From Gynuella sunshinyii YC6258 (GTDB lineage Bacteria; Pseudomonadota; Gammaproteobacteria; Pseudomonadales; Natronospirillaceae): 64,000 bases of DNA. The stretch covers positions 344,593 through 408,592 of the forward strand of contig NZ_CP007142.1 in assembly GCF_000940805.1 (NCBI RefSeq). The letters are read 5' to 3'. Of the stretch, positions 18,613 to 26,617 are shown one piece after another. The first letter of the stretch is position 1. Each line of letters opens with the position of its first letter. Made by a program: the position numbers and the translations under genes. The notes under the pieces were generated by a model, which was not told where the DNA came from, ran no database searches, and was given only the letters and a program-made list of their open reading frames with translations.

Positions 18613-18728
18613 AGGGGAATTCTGAAAATGACCCTAAAATCGTTGCCCCTGATGTATATCTTGCCAACAGAGTCTCGCACCAGGGGTTACTGTCCAGATA
18701 AGTAACCCGGTCATTTTCAGAGGTTTCC
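18613..18728 (+). ncRNA. Candidate structured RNA leader upstream of the second GumC gene
   Basis: A perfect 13-bp outer stem (18621-18633 with 18709-18721) encloses two competing inner hairpins. One pairs CCCCTG 18646-18651 with CAGGGG 18681-18686. The other pairs GGGTTACT 18684-18691 with AGTAACCC 18701-18708. They share GGG 18684-18686, so only one can form fully. A GGAA/TTCC pairing extends the outer stem. The 3' arm contains part of the AGAGG ribosome-binding site (18719-18723) for the ATG at 18731. This is the layout of a translational switch. It matches no riboswitch class that I recognise. Confidence 0.5.
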
Positions 18729-18730
18729 AA

Positions 18731-20308
18731 ATGACTGCAGTCAGCTCCTGTGGTCGTGTTGTATCAACAAAAGGAATTTCTGGAAATGACGCTATGACTT
18801 CTACACTCCTCTTACTCCCAAGATTTTTATGGCAGGAAAGCGTGCGTCTGCGATGGTGGATTTTCCTGTGGATCCTGCTGGCATCCTTAACCACACTGCT
18901 GGCTTCTCAATTCTGGCCCTATCAGTTTCAGGCATCTTCTGGATTACGTCTTGAGCAGCGTAACCTGGATATTCTCTTTGGTGATATTAATGCAGAGAAT
19001 GGCAGTAGCGAGCCATGGGATTTCACCCTTGATGCTCGTAAAGATTTATCTGCCCCTCCTGGTGATATTGACACTCAATTGATGGACAGAGAAGAAGACC
19101 GTCAGTGGCTCGACAATATCACTCCTGAGCAATGGAATCATATTCTGGACCTGACCAGCATAAACCAATTGGACGAAAATACTCTGCAGCTACTGGTCAG
19201 AACCAACACCAGAGATGCAGCCAGACATACTTCCCGCATTTTGGTGCAATTGCTATCTCACCGTTTCAATGCCGAAATCAACCAGAGAGTTGCCAGCCAC
19301 ATCAATTACATTGACTCTCAGGTCAAAGCCTATGAAGCCAAACTCTCAACTGCCGAAAACGAAATGAAGGACTTCAAGGTCAGTAATACTGGCTATTCTG
19401 ATCAAAGCAATACGCTTACGAACCAACATATTTTGCAGCTGGAGCAGAATATCGAGAAGGCCCTCAGCGATTTGTCTGATCAATCGGTACGAATGCGTCT
19501 GCTGGACGAACAGCTAACCGAAGGCAGTGTGGCCTATCAAAATCTGATTGGCTCAGAAGAGTACAAAACACCCAAAGCCCAACAACTCGAACAGCAGATT
19601 ACAGACCTGAACCGGCGCATACAGTCACTGGCCAGTGTTTATAAAGAAACCTATCCTGAGCTGATAAAAGCCAGAGAAGAGCTATCTCTGGCACGACAAT
19701 CACTGGCAACAGAACTGAAAACCGGCAACAGTTTTAACGCCAATCCATATGTCATTGACTTACGCCGGGAACGAGCCCGTCATGCTGCGGAAATCGAGAG
19801 CCTGAAAAACCGCATTGCCCAAATGCGTCGTCAGTTGAACGAAGAAACGAAACGCGTGGCCACGTTATCTGAAGCCGGACTGAAACTGCAGGAACTGCAA
19901 AGAGATTATGATGTTAACAGGCAACTTTATGAAAAATTTTTGGCCCAACGCGAAAATATCCGGATTACTTATGGAGCATTGCAGATTATCGGTGCCGCTA
20001 CAGTGCTGCCACCTGATCCATCGCTAAACCGTACGGTAGGCGTGAACAGCGCTATGATCCTGCTAACCGGCACTCTAGTCACTCTGCTACTGCCAGTATG
20101 CATGCTAATTATTAAAATTTTGTTTGATGCACGCCTCAGAACAATTGATCAGGTATGGCAATTGGGTTTTCGGGTACTGGCGTCCGCTCCGGTGTATAAA
20201 ACATCGGCATTAAGGTTAAAAAATGTTATGTTTTTAGTATTCCTGGCACTCGCATTGGCCGGAATAATCTATGGATACTGGTTCCAATATCTGCATCTGA
20301 GCAGATAA
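18731..20308 (+). CDS. GumC/Wzz-type chain-length protein (export set 2)
   Basis: 525 residues from ATG 18731, which has AGAGG at 7 bases; ATG 18794 is an alternative that starts closer to the usual domain edge. A first membrane helix (WWIFLWILLASLTTLLA) is followed by a periplasmic domain with two long coiled-coil arms (about residues 205-250 and 300-410), a Wzz-like return (LKLQELQRDYDVNRQLYEKFL) and two C-terminal helices. It resembles the XrtA/PEP-CTERM-type chain-length proteins more than the set-1 protein does. It leads a three-gene unit with the kinase homologue and the ATPase. A folded RNA leader may control its translation. Confidence 0.82.
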   Translation: MTAVSSCGRVVSTKGISGNDAMTSTLLLLPRFLWQESVRLRWWIFLWILLASLTTLLASQFWPYQFQASSGLRLEQRNLDILFGDINAENGSSEPWDFTLDARKDLSAPPGDIDTQLMDREEDRQWLDNITPEQWNHILDLTSINQLDENTLQLLVRTNTRDAARHTSRILVQLLSHRFNAEINQRVASHINYIDSQVKAYEAKLSTAENEMKDFKVSNTGYSDQSNTLTNQHILQLEQNIEKALSDLSDQSVRMRLLDEQLTEGSVAYQNLIGSEEYKTPKAQQLEQQITDLNRRIQSLASVYKETYPELIKAREELSLARQSLATELKTGNSFNANPYVIDLRRERARHAAEIESLKNRIAQMRRQLNEETKRVATLSEAGLKLQELQRDYDVNRQLYEKFLAQRENIRITYGALQIIGAATVLPPDPSLNRTVGVNSAMILLTGTLVTLLLPVCMLIIKILFDARLRTIDQVWQLGFRVLASAPVYKTSALRLKNVMFLVFLALALAGIIYGYWFQYLHLSR

Positions 20309-20325
20309 CAAGAGAGTATGGAGCA

Positions 20326-21108
20326 ATGGTCAGCAAACTCGAAAAAGCCATATTGAAAGTTCAGGATGAGCACAACCAGATTGTGACCGAGGCCGAACAG
20401 ATATACCTGGCTAACGAAACTGAATTGCAGGAGATGTTTGAACCGTTTCTGTTGTCTGAGCGTCAACTCGACAAGATGAAGTTGATTTATGGCGATATGT
20501 ATGACCAGTCACAACTGAAACCTTATGTGGATGCAGCCTATCAGATCAGACAACAGGCCAAAGCCCGTTTTTCCCAATCTGTGCTGGTGACCTCGTTGGG
20601 TGGTCGGGCAGGCACTTCACACGTTGCCAGAAATCTTGCCATAGCATTACGAATGGACAAAGCACACTCGTCATTGCTGGTTGATATGAATATGGACCGA
20701 CCTTCATTACAGCCGTTCTTTGGACTGGAGGGAAAACTGGGGCTGGCGGAATTTCTGGCCGATGAAAGCATTATTGCCAGCGATCTTATTTTTCCAGTGG
20801 GCATCAAACGCCTCAGGTGCATTACTGCCGGAAACTCAAGAGCAGTTGATACTGCCCACTTCCAACATCCGCGAATTCATGTTTTATTGAATCATATCCG
20901 CGGGCGCTATCGGAACCGTGATATCGTCATAGATGCTCCACCGATTACAGAAGATGCAGGAACCAAAATACTATTAGAGCTCTGTGATAAAATCATCATC
21001 GTGGTCCCTAAAGGGAAATTCACCGGCGATCAACTGGCCAACGCCACAGCCATGATCCCACCGGACCAGCTGGCAGGCGTATTCTTTAATGAATTTCCGG
21101 CCTCTTAA
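20326..21108 (+). CDS. BY-kinase homologue with degenerate P-loop (export set 2)
   Basis: A 260-residue protein with the CpsD/XrtA-associated autokinase fold. A charged N-terminal part (about 1-80) is followed by the ATPase core (LVTSLGGRAGTSHVARNLAIAL, read in two pieces), a Walker A' motif LLVDMNMDRPS and a Walker B-like DIVIDAPP. In the Walker A loop the invariant Lys is replaced by Thr (GRAGTS, residue about 97; codon ACT). No tyrosine-rich tail is present. Loss of that Lys usually abolishes ATP hydrolysis, so it may act as a scaffold or regulator for the GumC partner 17 bp upstream. That role is inferred. Confidence 0.75.
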   Translation: MVSKLEKAILKVQDEHNQIVTEAEQIYLANETELQEMFEPFLLSERQLDKMKLIYGDMYDQSQLKPYVDAAYQIRQQAKARFSQSVLVTSLGGRAGTSHVARNLAIALRMDKAHSSLLVDMNMDRPSLQPFFGLEGKLGLAEFLADESIIASDLIFPVGIKRLRCITAGNSRAVDTAHFQHPRIHVLLNHIRGRYRNRDIVIDAPPITEDAGTKILLELCDKIIIVVPKGKFTGDQLANATAMIPPDQLAGVFFNEFPAS

Positions 21109-21126
21109 CACAATCAGGCGAAGCAT

Positions 21127-22119
21127 ATGTATTTAAAACATTTCAAACTGAAACGTCATCCCTTCCAGATGAAACCGGATGATGACTTTTTATACATGAG
21201 CAGCCAGCACTCACGCGCCCTCGTTTTCATGGACTATGCCGCCTGGAATCCGGAAGGCTTTGTGATTATCAGTGGAGAAATCGGATCTGGAAAAACCACA
21301 CTGGTGAAGCGCCTGTTACGCAACTACCAGGGCAAGGTGAATAATTTTCACATCGCCTATACCAATCTGGAAAGTGCAGAACTGTTTTATTACATGACCA
21401 AACAGGCCGGCATTCAGATTACAGATCAAAACAAAGTCACCATGCTGTACGCACTGAACGACTTTCTGAAAGAAAAAACCAAGAACGGAACACCATTTGT
21501 TCTGGTCATTGATGAGGCTCAGAACCTGACTCAGGCCAACCTCGAAGATATCCGGTTGCTGGCCGGACTGGAAGGCCTGAACGGGCCAATGTTAAAAGTC
21601 GTTTTACTGGGCCAGCCGGAATTACAACTCAACGTTAATCGGGTCCCCCAATTACGACAGCGGGTAAAACTGCACTATCACCTTAACGGGCTCGGTGAAG
21701 AAGAAACCAAGGGATATATTGAGTACCGACTCAAAATTGCCGGCCTGACACGTAATCTGTTGTTTGATGACGCAATGATCAAGGTGATTTTTCAATATTC
21801 GAGAGGCATCCCAAGGCTGATCAATAAAATATGTGATGCTTTATTGATGTGCGCCTTTGCCGACGAGCGAAAAAAACCCATGATCAGTGACCTGGATGAC
21901 GTTCTGGACGAACTGATGCTGGATGAACCCGTCAGCGACCCGGAACAGGAACCGGCAGCGTCTGTTGAAGAAGTCAACAATGCGGGCACGCAACCCATAG
22001 CGGCTGTACCGGCCACTATCGATATGGAACAGATAAGCGGTTATCTTGAAAGAATTGCCAAAGCGCTTGAAGGCATAGAACGCAAAATAGATGTATTGGC
22101 TAAAGAACGACATTACTGA
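21127..22119 (+). CDS. ExeA/GspA-like AAA ATPase of the XrtA-associated type
   Basis: A 330-residue protein. The opening MYLKHFKLKRHPFQMKPD and the motif order are those of ExeA-like ATPases and of the ATPases linked to XrtA exopolysaccharide loci. The Walker A loop is GEIGSGKTTL, Walker B is VLVIDEAQNL, and a sensor-type segment reads YSRGIPRLINKICD. The final 60 residues form an acidic linker and a helix. It follows the kinase homologue by 18 bp. Such ATPases are thought to assist assembly or polymer export, but the exact step is unknown. Confidence 0.85.
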   Translation: MYLKHFKLKRHPFQMKPDDDFLYMSSQHSRALVFMDYAAWNPEGFVIISGEIGSGKTTLVKRLLRNYQGKVNNFHIAYTNLESAELFYYMTKQAGIQITDQNKVTMLYALNDFLKEKTKNGTPFVLVIDEAQNLTQANLEDIRLLAGLEGLNGPMLKVVLLGQPELQLNVNRVPQLRQRVKLHYHLNGLGEEETKGYIEYRLKIAGLTRNLLFDDAMIKVIFQYSRGIPRLINKICDALLMCAFADERKKPMISDLDDVLDELMLDEPVSDPEQEPAASVEEVNNAGTQPIAAVPATIDMEQISGYLERIAKALEGIERKIDVLAKERHY

Positions 22120-22329
22120 CTTTTTTCATCTCAAGGTATCGCATTTGCCCTTACAGTTTATTGAATAACGTCGACACATTTCCCAATCATATAGGTTGAG
22201 AATTGATACACCTGACATATTTTTTAGCACCACATCCGAATACCCTAAAAACGATATATCATTACCTGTATTCACAGAGTCAGGGCGTAGCTTGAGAAAG
22301 ATACGTTCATTCAGTTCAGGAGAGTTTTT

Positions 22330-23343
22330 ATGACCATACTTGTTACCGGCGGAGCTGGATACATCGGCAGCCATACCTGCATAGAACTGGTTCAGGCCGG
22401 ACACGAAGTCATTGTGCTGGATAATTTCTGCAACTCCAGCGAAGAGGCACTTAAACGCGCACAAACAATCACCGGTAAAACCATCAACTTTGTCAGCGGT
22501 GATATACGTGACAGAGCGCTGTTGGATCGAATTTTCCAAGAGTTCGATATTTCCTCTGTCATACACTTTGCCGGCCTGAAAGCAGTGGGTGAGAGTACCC
22601 GGATCCCGTTGTCTTATTATGATAATAACGTTGGTGGCACTATCACACTATGCGAAGCGATGGCTGCGGCACATTGTAAAAACCTGGTGTTCAGCTCCTC
22701 TGCGACCGTTTATGGCGATCCTCATACCGTACCCATTACCGAAGAGTTTCCTTTAAGTGCCACCAACCCTTATGGCCGTTCCAAGCTGATTATTGAAGAT
22801 ATTCTTCGTGATTTATATCAGTCAGACAAAGACTGGAACATCGCCATACTGCGTTATTTCAACCCGGTAGGTGCTCACGAAAGCGGCCAAATTGGTGAGG
22901 ATCCCAGCGGTATTCCCAACAATCTTATGCCATTTCTCTTACAGGTGGCCGTGGGGCGCAGAGACAAACTGAGCGTATTCGGTGATGATTACGATACTCC
23001 GGATGGCACCGGGGTACGCGACTACATTCATGTAGTCGATCTGGCCAGAGGACATCTACGCGCCATTGAGAAGCTGTCTTCAAAGCCTGGTTGTGTAGCC
23101 TATAACCTGGGTACTGGCAGAGGTTATTCTGTGTTGGAAATGATCCAAGCATTAGAAAAAACCTGCGGTAAAGAAATTGCGTATGAAATAGTAGCGCGTC
23201 GCCCTGGTGATATCGCCTGCTGTTATGCCGATCCGGCTTTTGCTGAACAGGAACTTGGCTGGAAAGCCGAGCGGGGGCTGGAGGATATGATGGCAGATTC
23301 CTGGAAGTGGCAAAGCCAGAATCCAAAAGGTTATTTGGCATAG
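22330..23343 (+). CDS. galE: UDP-glucose 4-epimerase
   Basis: 337 residues, standard for GalE. The NAD-binding start is LVTGGAGYIGSHTC, and the extended-SDR catalytic motifs are SSSATVYG and YGRSK (Tyr/Lys pair). ARRPGDIACCYADP is typical of the C-terminal sugar-binding part. It interconverts UDP-glucose and UDP-galactose and so supplies galactose units to surface polysaccharides. It lies 210 bp after the ATPase, so it may have its own promoter, and it is followed by a strong terminator. Confidence 0.95.
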   Translation: MTILVTGGAGYIGSHTCIELVQAGHEVIVLDNFCNSSEEALKRAQTITGKTINFVSGDIRDRALLDRIFQEFDISSVIHFAGLKAVGESTRIPLSYYDNNVGGTITLCEAMAAAHCKNLVFSSSATVYGDPHTVPITEEFPLSATNPYGRSKLIIEDILRDLYQSDKDWNIAILRYFNPVGAHESGQIGEDPSGIPNNLMPFLLQVAVGRRDKLSVFGDDYDTPDGTGVRDYIHVVDLARGHLRAIEKLSSKPGCVAYNLGTGRGYSVLEMIQALEKTCGKEIAYEIVARRPGDIACCYADPAFAEQELGWKAERGLEDMMADSWKWQSQNPKGYLA

Positions 23344-23354
23344 CTTCCAGTAAT

Positions 23355-23389
23355 CAGACAAACGCAGGCATTCTGCCTGCGTTTGTCTG
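23355..23389. terminator. Strong bidirectional terminator between galE and the PA3496-like gene
   Basis: A 15-bp perfect stem (CAGACAAACGCAGGC with its complement) and a 5-base loop lie 12 bp after galE and 13 bp from the convergent gene's stop. Confidence 0.85.
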
Positions 23390-23401
23390 GTCTGAATTTA
23401 C

Positions 23402-23593
23402 TTAATATAAATCCAGATCTATCTCGCCGGTCTCTGATCTAAGCCTTCGTTGTTCAAGATGGTCTTCTATTGCTCTCCTGGCAGCTAGTTTTCGTTGATT
23501 ATTAACTCGCTTGGTTGAAGATGATTCAGTCGGTCGATGTAAAGCATCATCTTCTAAATTGGCTAATTCAAATTCGAAAAGATTAACTGACAT
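23402..23593 (-). CDS. Small PA3496-like protein
   Basis: 63 residues from ATG 23593, which has an AGGAG ribosome-binding site about 8 bases upstream; an ORF extension of 21 codons lacks such a site. The N-terminus is acidic and the middle is basic (RVNNQRKLAARRAIEDHLEQRRLR), followed by an acidic tail (EIDLDLY). The RRxIExxLEqRRLR pattern resembles the short PA3496-family proteins of gammaproteobacteria, which are linked to envelope integrity. The match is by motif only. It is convergent with galE. Confidence 0.6.
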   Translation of the reverse strand: MSVNLFEFELANLEDDALHRPTESSSTKRVNNQRKLAARRAIEDHLEQRRLRSETGEIDLDLY

Positions 23594-23824
23594 TCTCTTA
23601 ACTCCTTGCTTGCCCAAGTGCAGGAACCAGTCAGAATTCATTACTACAACCGTCAATCAATGTTCATGCAAAAGAACATTCACGGTTATCTGAAAGGACT
23701 TTGCACCATTTTTATTTTTGTTGTCGTGTCATGGTCCAACGAGACCGCTATATGTTAATGCACATGACGCAACGACTCAAATGGTAAACAAGGTCTATGC
23801 AATTTCTGTGACAACTACGGGCCG

Positions 23825-26497
23825 TCAGTGAACCCGTTCGATGGTGGAGGCAGGTTGATAATTATAGTGTCTGAGCAAATTTAGAATTTCTGAAGCCGGC
23901 AGCGGCTGACTGACCAGATATCCCTGTGCATAATGACATCCCTGATCTTTAAGAAACTGTAGCTGTTCATTATTCTCGACGCCTTCAGCCACAACCTCCA
24001 TCGACATACTGTTTGCCATGGCAATAATCGCTTTAATGATGGCCGTGTCACCAGCACCTGATGCCTGGCTATGCAAAAAAGACTTATCAATTTTAAGGAC
24101 ATCGATTGGCAACTTCTGCAGATAACTGAGAGACGAATAGCCAGTTCCAAAATCATCGAGAGCTATTTTGGTGCCAAGTGCATGCAGACGGTTCAAAGTG
24201 TTAACACTGTGATCCATGTTTTCAATCAGTACACTTTCTGTCAGCTCCAGTTCGAGATACTCCGCCGGCAGTTCAGAAGTCTGTAATATATTGTAAATCG
24301 AGTCATACAAACCCTCCTGCCGCAACTGATGACTGGAGAGGTTGACCGAGACCCGGATGTTACCAAAACCCCGTTGCTGCCAGACACTGGCTTCATCGCA
24401 GGCCTTATACAACACCTGTTCACCCATGGCATTGATCAGACCAATTTCTTCAGCAATAGGAATAAAATGCTCCGGCTCAATCAAACCCAGAGACTGGTGA
24501 TGCCAGCGGACTAATGCTTCCACCGAATCAATACGCCCGGTCATCAGATTCAGTTTGGGCTGATAATTGACCGACAATTCATTTTCAGCAATGGCTCGGC
24601 GCAAAGATTTTTCCAGCTGTAACCGGTCAACGGATGTCTGTTTAAAGGTTTTTTGATAATACTCGTAGGTATTGCCACCCTTGTGACGTGCACGGTTCAA
24701 GGCAATACTGGCCTGATTCAATAACTGATGCCGGTTTTGTCCGTCCAGAATCGAAACACCGATACTGGCGGTAACAATCAGTTCGTGTTCATCCGCCAGC
24801 ACCGGGCGACTGATTTCCACCAAAATGTTGTCCAACAGGCGATTCAGCTTATCGCGGGAGCCAAAAAACTCAGCAATCACCACAAACTCATCACCACCCA
24901 CTCTGGCGCAAAACGCCGACGGACTTGGCAGATTGGTAATACGGGAGGCGATATCTTTCAACAACAAATCACCGGTTTCATAACCAAGACTGTCATTGAT
25001 CGCCTGAAAGCGGTCGAGGTTGACCACCACAATCGCAAGTGAATCCGATGCAGCCTGCGGATTCTGCAGATGACGATTCAGTACCTGGTGAAAATGACTT
25101 CGGTTAGCCAGCCCGGTTAACTTGTCATAGTTGGACAGATAATCAATCTCCACCTGCGAGCGTCGCATCTCTGTCATATCGGTACCGATGGCAATATAGT
25201 GGCTCAGCTGACCATTGCTGTCGAAGATACCATCAATGCGACATTTGAATGGAAATGACTCTCCGTTATAGCGTTTTTCCAGAATCTCACCCTGCCAATA
25301 ACCCTTATGATTTAAGCTCGACATCACCAGATAAGCCTGCGGCGAGGCACTGATACTGGTAAAGGGTTTATTGACCAGTTCGGCACGATTGGCATTCATG
25401 ATCCGGCAATAAGCGGGATTGACGGACTGGACAATAAAGTCATAACTCATGACGAAAATAGCATCATCAGAGTGATTAAATAAACTTGCCGCCAGGCTTA
25501 GATCCTGTTCGTGGTTGACTTCGCTGGTCACTTCACGACGGGTGCCGATCATGCGGGTTACACGCCCATGTCGATCACGCTCAACCGCACGCCCCGTATC
25601 CTCAACCCAGATCCATCCCTGTCCGGAATTGTTCTTGACCCGATAACGGACCCGATAACTAGTCGTTTTTCCTTTCAGGTGTCGAAATAACTCTGCTTTA
25701 GCCTTCTGATAATCTTCAGGATGCACCCAGTCCACATAGTCATACTCACCCGTAACATCTCTTGGCGGTACCAGCCGGCTCCCCTCAGTCAGATACGTTT
25801 CCCGGCTTTGCACATTCCAGTCCCAGATCCCCATATCACTGGCGCTGATGGCCATTTGCAGCCGTAACTGACTGCTTTCGAGATCCCGGGTTTTGAGCAC
25901 ATCTCGTTCTTCCAGTTTGTGATTCAGATAATGCACCAGCTCACGATCCATGATCAGGCGGGATGAAAGCTGACTGGCGCGATAAACTGCCGCGATCGTT
26001 ATCAAGTAAACAATGGCCAGCACCGCGACAATCAGTGAGTCTGCGGTACCGGTTGTGGCACGGATATAAACACTGGCAAAGGGGATTACAAAGGCAATGA
26101 ACAGACGAAAACGTACAAACAGCATGACACCGGAAAGCATCACCAGAACATTGATCATCAGCAAGGTAACCAGTTCTGGATTGCCAACCCACAGGGGCGG
26201 TAATGTAAAAACGACTCCCTGGAGAAAAAATATCAGCGCCAGCTGGCGCTCGATATATTGATAACTGACTTCAGAAGGGGATTGCTTCATCCATTGCCGG
26301 GCAGCTGCCATCAGATAAGCACTCAACCCTGCAATCGTTAACCACCAGACAGACAGCCACAACAGGCTCAACTCGGGCAGATAAACATAACCCGCGCACA
26401 ATCCCACAAATAACATGCCGCCTGCGTGCCGGGGTAATTCCTTGAAAATCATCCGATAAAACTCTGTAAACGCCTTGGAAGAACTGGTCGCTGTCAT
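23825..26497 (-). CDS. Membrane GGDEF-EAL protein with PAS domains
   Basis: About 890 residues from ATG 26497; a TTG at 26542 would add 15. Several membrane helices fill the first 180 residues, two PAS domains follow (the first has GIWDWNVQSRETYL), then an intact GGDEF motif (RVGGDEFVV) and an intact EAL motif (VEALVRWHHQ), with the EAL-domain signatures ELTESVLIEN, DDFGTGYSSL and VAEGVE. It could both make and degrade c-di-GMP; with an intact EAL domain, net phosphodiesterase activity is common. It lies just past the polysaccharide region and is divergent from uvrD. Confidence 0.88.
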   Translation of the reverse strand: MTATSSSKAFTEFYRMIFKELPRHAGGMLFVGLCAGYVYLPELSLLWLSVWWLTIAGLSAYLMAAARQWMKQSPSEVSYQYIERQLALIFFLQGVVFTLPPLWVGNPELVTLLMINVLVMLSGVMLFVRFRLFIAFVIPFASVYIRATTGTADSLIVAVLAIVYLITIAAVYRASQLSSRLIMDRELVHYLNHKLEERDVLKTRDLESSQLRLQMAISASDMGIWDWNVQSRETYLTEGSRLVPPRDVTGEYDYVDWVHPEDYQKAKAELFRHLKGKTTSYRVRYRVKNNSGQGWIWVEDTGRAVERDRHGRVTRMIGTRREVTSEVNHEQDLSLAASLFNHSDDAIFVMSYDFIVQSVNPAYCRIMNANRAELVNKPFTSISASPQAYLVMSSLNHKGYWQGEILEKRYNGESFPFKCRIDGIFDSNGQLSHYIAIGTDMTEMRRSQVEIDYLSNYDKLTGLANRSHFHQVLNRHLQNPQAASDSLAIVVVNLDRFQAINDSLGYETGDLLLKDIASRITNLPSPSAFCARVGGDEFVVIAEFFGSRDKLNRLLDNILVEISRPVLADEHELIVTASIGVSILDGQNRHQLLNQASIALNRARHKGGNTYEYYQKTFKQTSVDRLQLEKSLRRAIAENELSVNYQPKLNLMTGRIDSVEALVRWHHQSLGLIEPEHFIPIAEEIGLINAMGEQVLYKACDEASVWQQRGFGNIRVSVNLSSHQLRQEGLYDSIYNILQTSELPAEYLELELTESVLIENMDHSVNTLNRLHALGTKIALDDFGTGYSSLSYLQKLPIDVLKIDKSFLHSQASGAGDTAIIKAIIAMANSMSMEVVAEGVENNEQLQFLKDQGCHYAQGYLVSQPLPASEILNLLRHYNYQPASTIERVH

Positions 26498-26557
26498 ATT
26501 CTGATGCTGATCATAATTCGCGAATTCGGTTAGCAGGTGCAACCTGATAAAAGATGT

Positions 26558-26573
26558 CTGGTACTATTAGCAG
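26558..26573. promoter_or_regulatory. LexA (SOS) box candidate upstream of uvrD
   Basis: CTG-N10-CAG with spacing as in the LexA consensus. The core half-sites are perfect but the AT-rich centre is only partly conserved. It lies 45 bp before the uvrD ATG. E. coli uvrD is SOS-controlled, which raises the prior. Confidence 0.45.
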
Positions 26574-26617
26574 ATTAAACCAATTCTGAAATCCAGCAAG
26601 GAACCTAAGCCAACTTT

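Noticed and set aside
18613..18728. c-di-GMP riboswitch (GEMM) for the leader before the second GumC gene
   Set aside because: The GEMM conserved bases and its two-stem layout with a tetraloop receptor are not seen. I keep only the structural claim.
26498..26542. TTG start at 26542 for the GGDEF-EAL protein
   Set aside because: The added 15 residues carry no domain sequence and TTG is a rarer start. It cannot be fully excluded.
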